A stretch of 64,000 nt of DNA from Berkiella_A sp963976875 (GTDB lineage Bacteria > Pseudomonadota > Gammaproteobacteria > Berkiellales > Berkiellaceae): positions 1 to 64,000 of the forward strand of contig CAXBML010000005.1 of NCBI GenBank assembly GCA_963976875.1, in the 5' to 3' direction. This document shows positions 61,982 through 64,000 of the stretch, in pieces. Both the position numbers and the translations under genes were made by a program. The notes under the pieces are model-generated. The model saw only the letters and a list, made by a program, of their open reading frames with translations, had not been told where the DNA came from and did not search any database. The number at the start of each line of letters is the position of its first letter. The stretch's first letter is position 1.

Positions 61982-63106
61982 ATGTCGACAAAAACAGGAC
62001 TTTTTTTGACTGGAGGTGGTGCAAGAGGCGCATATCAAGCGGGCGTTTTGAAAGCGCTGGCTGAAATATCGCCAGGACATGACTTACCTTTTGATATTTT
62101 GAGTGGTGCGAGTACTGGGGCGATTAATGCCGCTTTTATTGGTTCGCATGCAGACGATTTTAATAAAGGCGTACGCTTGCTGACTCGTATATGGGCACAA
62201 ATGGATTCTGGGCAAGTTTTTAAAACAGATAATATATCTTTAGCGCTCACTGTTATGCGAACTATGAGAGATATTGTGTTTCACCGAACACCTAAAGCTG
62301 GACAGTTTTTATTAAATACGGACCCTCTGCGTAAATTGCTTAGTGATAATATTGACTTCAAGAGAGTTAATCAGCTAATAGAGGATGGTGTTTATCATTC
62401 CATTGTGGTGTCGGCCCTGAATTATGAGACTTCTGAGTCTGTTGCTTTCTTTAATAGTAATGGTATCTTAAAAGAAAGAGAGCGTTTTCGTTACCGTTCA
62501 CAAAAAGAAAAAATTCGAATAGATCATATTCTAGCCTCAAGTGCTATCCCTATATTTTTTCCATCAGTAGAAATCAACGATGTGCATTATGGGGATGGTA
62601 CTTTACGCAACCATCATCCATTACGAAGTACGATAGAATTAGGCGCCGATAAATTATTAATCGTCAGTCTCAAAAAGGATCCTCAGCGTTACCCATCTAT
62701 AGTGACTCAGCCCAATATGGGGGTTTCGTTTGGCAACATTATAGGGATGGTATTTAACTCTATTTTTTTAGATAGTTTCGAACTAGATTTAGAAATGCTG
62801 GACTTCATTAATCATAATATCAGTGCGCTTTCTACGGATGAGCAAAATAAAATTCCATTTCGAAAAATTGACACTTTAATTTTAAGGCCCACTAAAGACT
62901 TGGGGGAACTTGCCTCTAATCAAGTGAAACTGTTTCCTCGCATGCTGAGATATTTATTAGGCGGTTTTGGAAAGGGTAGCCGAACATCAGATATGTATAG
63001 CTATTTAATGTTTGAGGCTGAGTATTGTCAAAAACTGATACAGCTAGGCTATAAAGATACAATCGCGCGCCGAGACGAGATACAGACATTTCTGTCTGAC
63101 AAATAA
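61982..63106 (+). CDS. Patatin-like phospholipase
   Basis: 374 residues. Ser-Asp dyad hydrolase: oxyanion-hole loop GGGARGAYQAG (11-21), nucleophile Ser44 in SGASTGAIN (GxSxG) and Asp205 in GDGTLRNHHPL. Patatin enzymes cut acyl chains from phospholipids; some bacterial members are secreted effectors, others housekeeping. No signal peptide. The C-terminal ~120 residues (LDFINHNISALSTDEQN, RDEIQTF) resemble the DUF3336-like tails of other bacterial patatins only loosely. AAGG six bases before the ATG. Confidence 0.88.
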   Translation: MSTKTGLFLTGGGARGAYQAGVLKALAEISPGHDLPFDILSGASTGAINAAFIGSHADDFNKGVRLLTRIWAQMDSGQVFKTDNISLALTVMRTMRDIVFHRTPKAGQFLLNTDPLRKLLSDNIDFKRVNQLIEDGVYHSIVVSALNYETSESVAFFNSNGILKERERFRYRSQKEKIRIDHILASSAIPIFFPSVEINDVHYGDGTLRNHHPLRSTIELGADKLLIVSLKKDPQRYPSIVTQPNMGVSFGNIIGMVFNSIFLDSFELDLEMLDFINHNISALSTDEQNKIPFRKIDTLILRPTKDLGELASNQVKLFPRMLRYLLGGFGKGSRTSDMYSYLMFEAEYCQKLIQLGYKDTIARRDEIQTFLSDK

Positions 63107-63154
63107 AAATCAATCCAATTAAAACCATATAAACCCAGAGAAGCTAATTATGTC

Positions 63155-63183
63155 TTGACAAAGGTAGTGGTGATCTATAATAT
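63155..63183 (+). promoter_or_regulatory. Strong promoter for the truncated kinase-like gene
   Basis: A perfect TTGACA at 63155-63160 and TAATAT at 63178-63183 (17-base spacer); a perfect TATAAT overlaps at 63176-63181 (15-base spacer). It lies about 43 bases before the ATG at 63226. Confidence 0.65.
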
Positions 63184-63225
63184 AGTCCGGTACCCGACTA
63201 ACCCTGAAGTTTAGGATTGATGCTT

Positions 63226-64000
63226 ATGCCTGTTATGCCAGCAAAAAATTTTCAAGAAGCCCTTGCCCACCACGCCAATCCTTTTGGATTGAGTGTAAAT
63301 ACCCTTGAAAATACGACAATCAATAAAAAACATACCCTGATATCTTTAGATACATTTTATTTGTATGAAGCCAAGCAAGATGGCGTATCTCAGGGTGGTG
63401 TGTATAAAGATGCTGGTGGTGAGAAATGGTTACTTAAAGAGCCACAATGGGGTGAGCTACAAAATGGCGTCAAAGAATATGTCGCTGGTGCTTTGTTTCA
63501 ACATCTACTAGGAGATTATGCACCAAAAACAAGCTTAATTTATGACACAGTTAATCATGAAGTAATGGTGGGCTCTAAATTTTTACCCAATTTTCAAACC
63601 ATTAGCGACTTTACCATTAAAGAAAATATCCCTTATTATGGCATTCCAAATGGCGCCAAGATTGAGAATGATGATGTGACTCGAGTAGATGTCACTAATG
63701 CCACTGAAATTAATGGTAAACCTATTAGTAATTATGCCAATGTGATTACGGCAGTTGTATTTTTAAATGATGGAGATGCTCATCAAGGTAATGTGGGGGT
63801 AGTCGAAGAGGCTGATGCTTTTATGTTTGCCAAAATTGATCATGGCTTTGCTTTGTCCAGTGGTGGATGGTGGTCATCGGATTCTGCCACATTAAAGAGT
63901 TTCACGAATGAAACAATTCGATACGGTTTTCAGGATTTGGATAGGCTTGGTTACGATAATATGTATCAATCGATTAAAATGGTTGTAGATATGTCGTTTG
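63226..64000 (+). CDS. Kinase-like protein with PI3/4-kinase or HipA-type motifs (cut by window end)
   Basis: Open to the window end; 258 residues seen. ATG 63226 (nine bases after AGGA) or 63220 starts it. Visible: a possible ATP-binding Lys71 in KWLLKEP, a conserved helix-like EYVAGALFQHLLGDYAPKT, catalytic-loop-like LNDGDAHQGNVGV with Asp184, His186 and Asn189, and a metal-loop-like AKIDHGFAL with Asp205. The D-x-H-x-x-N ... I-D-H-G pattern is that of PI3/4-kinase-like and HipA-like folds, also seen in several Legionella effectors. Substrate unknown. Confidence 0.7.
   Translation, partial: MPVMPAKNFQEALAHHANPFGLSVNTLENTTINKKHTLISLDTFYLYEAKQDGVSQGGVYKDAGGEKWLLKEPQWGELQNGVKEYVAGALFQHLLGDYAPKTSLIYDTVNHEVMVGSKFLPNFQTISDFTIKENIPYYGIPNGAKIENDDVTRVDVTNATEINGKPISNYANVITAVVFLNDGDAHQGNVGVVEEADAFMFAKIDHGFALSSGGWWSSDSATLKSFTNETIRYGFQDLDRLGYDNMYQSIKMVVDMSF

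Noticed and set aside
1..64000. CRISPR arrays, rRNA, prophage or replication origin
   Set aside because: No regularly spaced direct repeats, rRNA-like sequence, phage genes or DnaA-box cluster were seen.

Overview
The window is AT-rich, gene-dense gammaproteobacterial chromosome. Several blocks keep textbook gammaproteobacterial gene order: ychF-pth-rplY-prs-tRNA-Gln-ispE-lolB next to hemA-prfA-prmC (the Pseudomonas-type order), gatCAB, mreB-rng-yhdP-tldD, the kdsD-lptCAB-rpoN-hpf-ptsN-rapZ-npr block and mlaFEDCB-murA. HPr kinase, several effector-like proteins (a 1244-residue coiled-coil protein, a patatin phospholipase and a protein with lipid/protein-kinase-like motifs) and the low GC together suggest a host-associated or Legionellales-like gammaproteobacterium. 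That placement is inference; no species can be named from the sequence alone.

Layout. 1-12.4 kb: tRNA-Met, ychF, pth, rplY, prs, tRNA-Gln, ispE and lolB on the minus strand; then, inserted into this conserved order, an outer-membrane beta-barrel protein with a near-consensus promoter and a YkuD_2-type L,D-transpeptidase; then a TPR protein (minus) divergent from hemA-prfA-prmC (plus). 12.4-18.2 kb (minus): M48 peptidase plus DUF898 membrane protein, and gatC-gatA-gatB. 18.4-28.2 kb (plus): mreB followed directly by rng (mreC, mreD and maf are not there), then yhdP, a nitrilase-family amidase, tldD and pmbA in one tightly packed run. 28.3-36.6 kb is accessory: an OprP/O-like porin, an SDR, a methyltransferase, an iron-sulfur photolyase-like protein, a PNPOx-like flavoprotein overlapping a PEP-utilising phosphotransferase, a small hydrophobic ORF, and a small peptide with a clear double-glycine-type leader. 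36.7-47.8 kb (minus): an animal-type serine dehydratase, Sel1-repeat protein, HPr, EIIA-Man and RapZ; then HprK, PtsN, Hpf, RpoN, LptB, LptA, LptC, KdsD and YrbG. 48.0-55.1 kb (plus): mlaFEDCB, a polytopic GT-C-like protein, murA and an alpha/beta hydrolase. 55.2-56.7 kb: an IS481-like element lying between two inverted copies of a hairpin repeat. 56.9-64 kb: the giant coiled-coil protein, two small membrane proteins, a patatin phospholipase, and the start of a kinase-like protein cut off by the window end.

Themes. Most genes serve the cell envelope (LolB, Lpt, KdsD, Mla, MurA, MreB, YhdP) or translation (Pth, L25, RF1/PrmC, GatCAB, Hpf, YchF). A regulatory phosphotransfer set (HPr with His15 and Ser46, EIIA-Man, EIIA-Ntr, HprK, RapZ) has no enzyme I or sugar transporter in the window. 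Non-ATG starts are frequent, and ispE appears to use ATT. The most novel-looking items are the orphan double-glycine leader peptide, the effector-like 3' region, and the ATT start of ispE.
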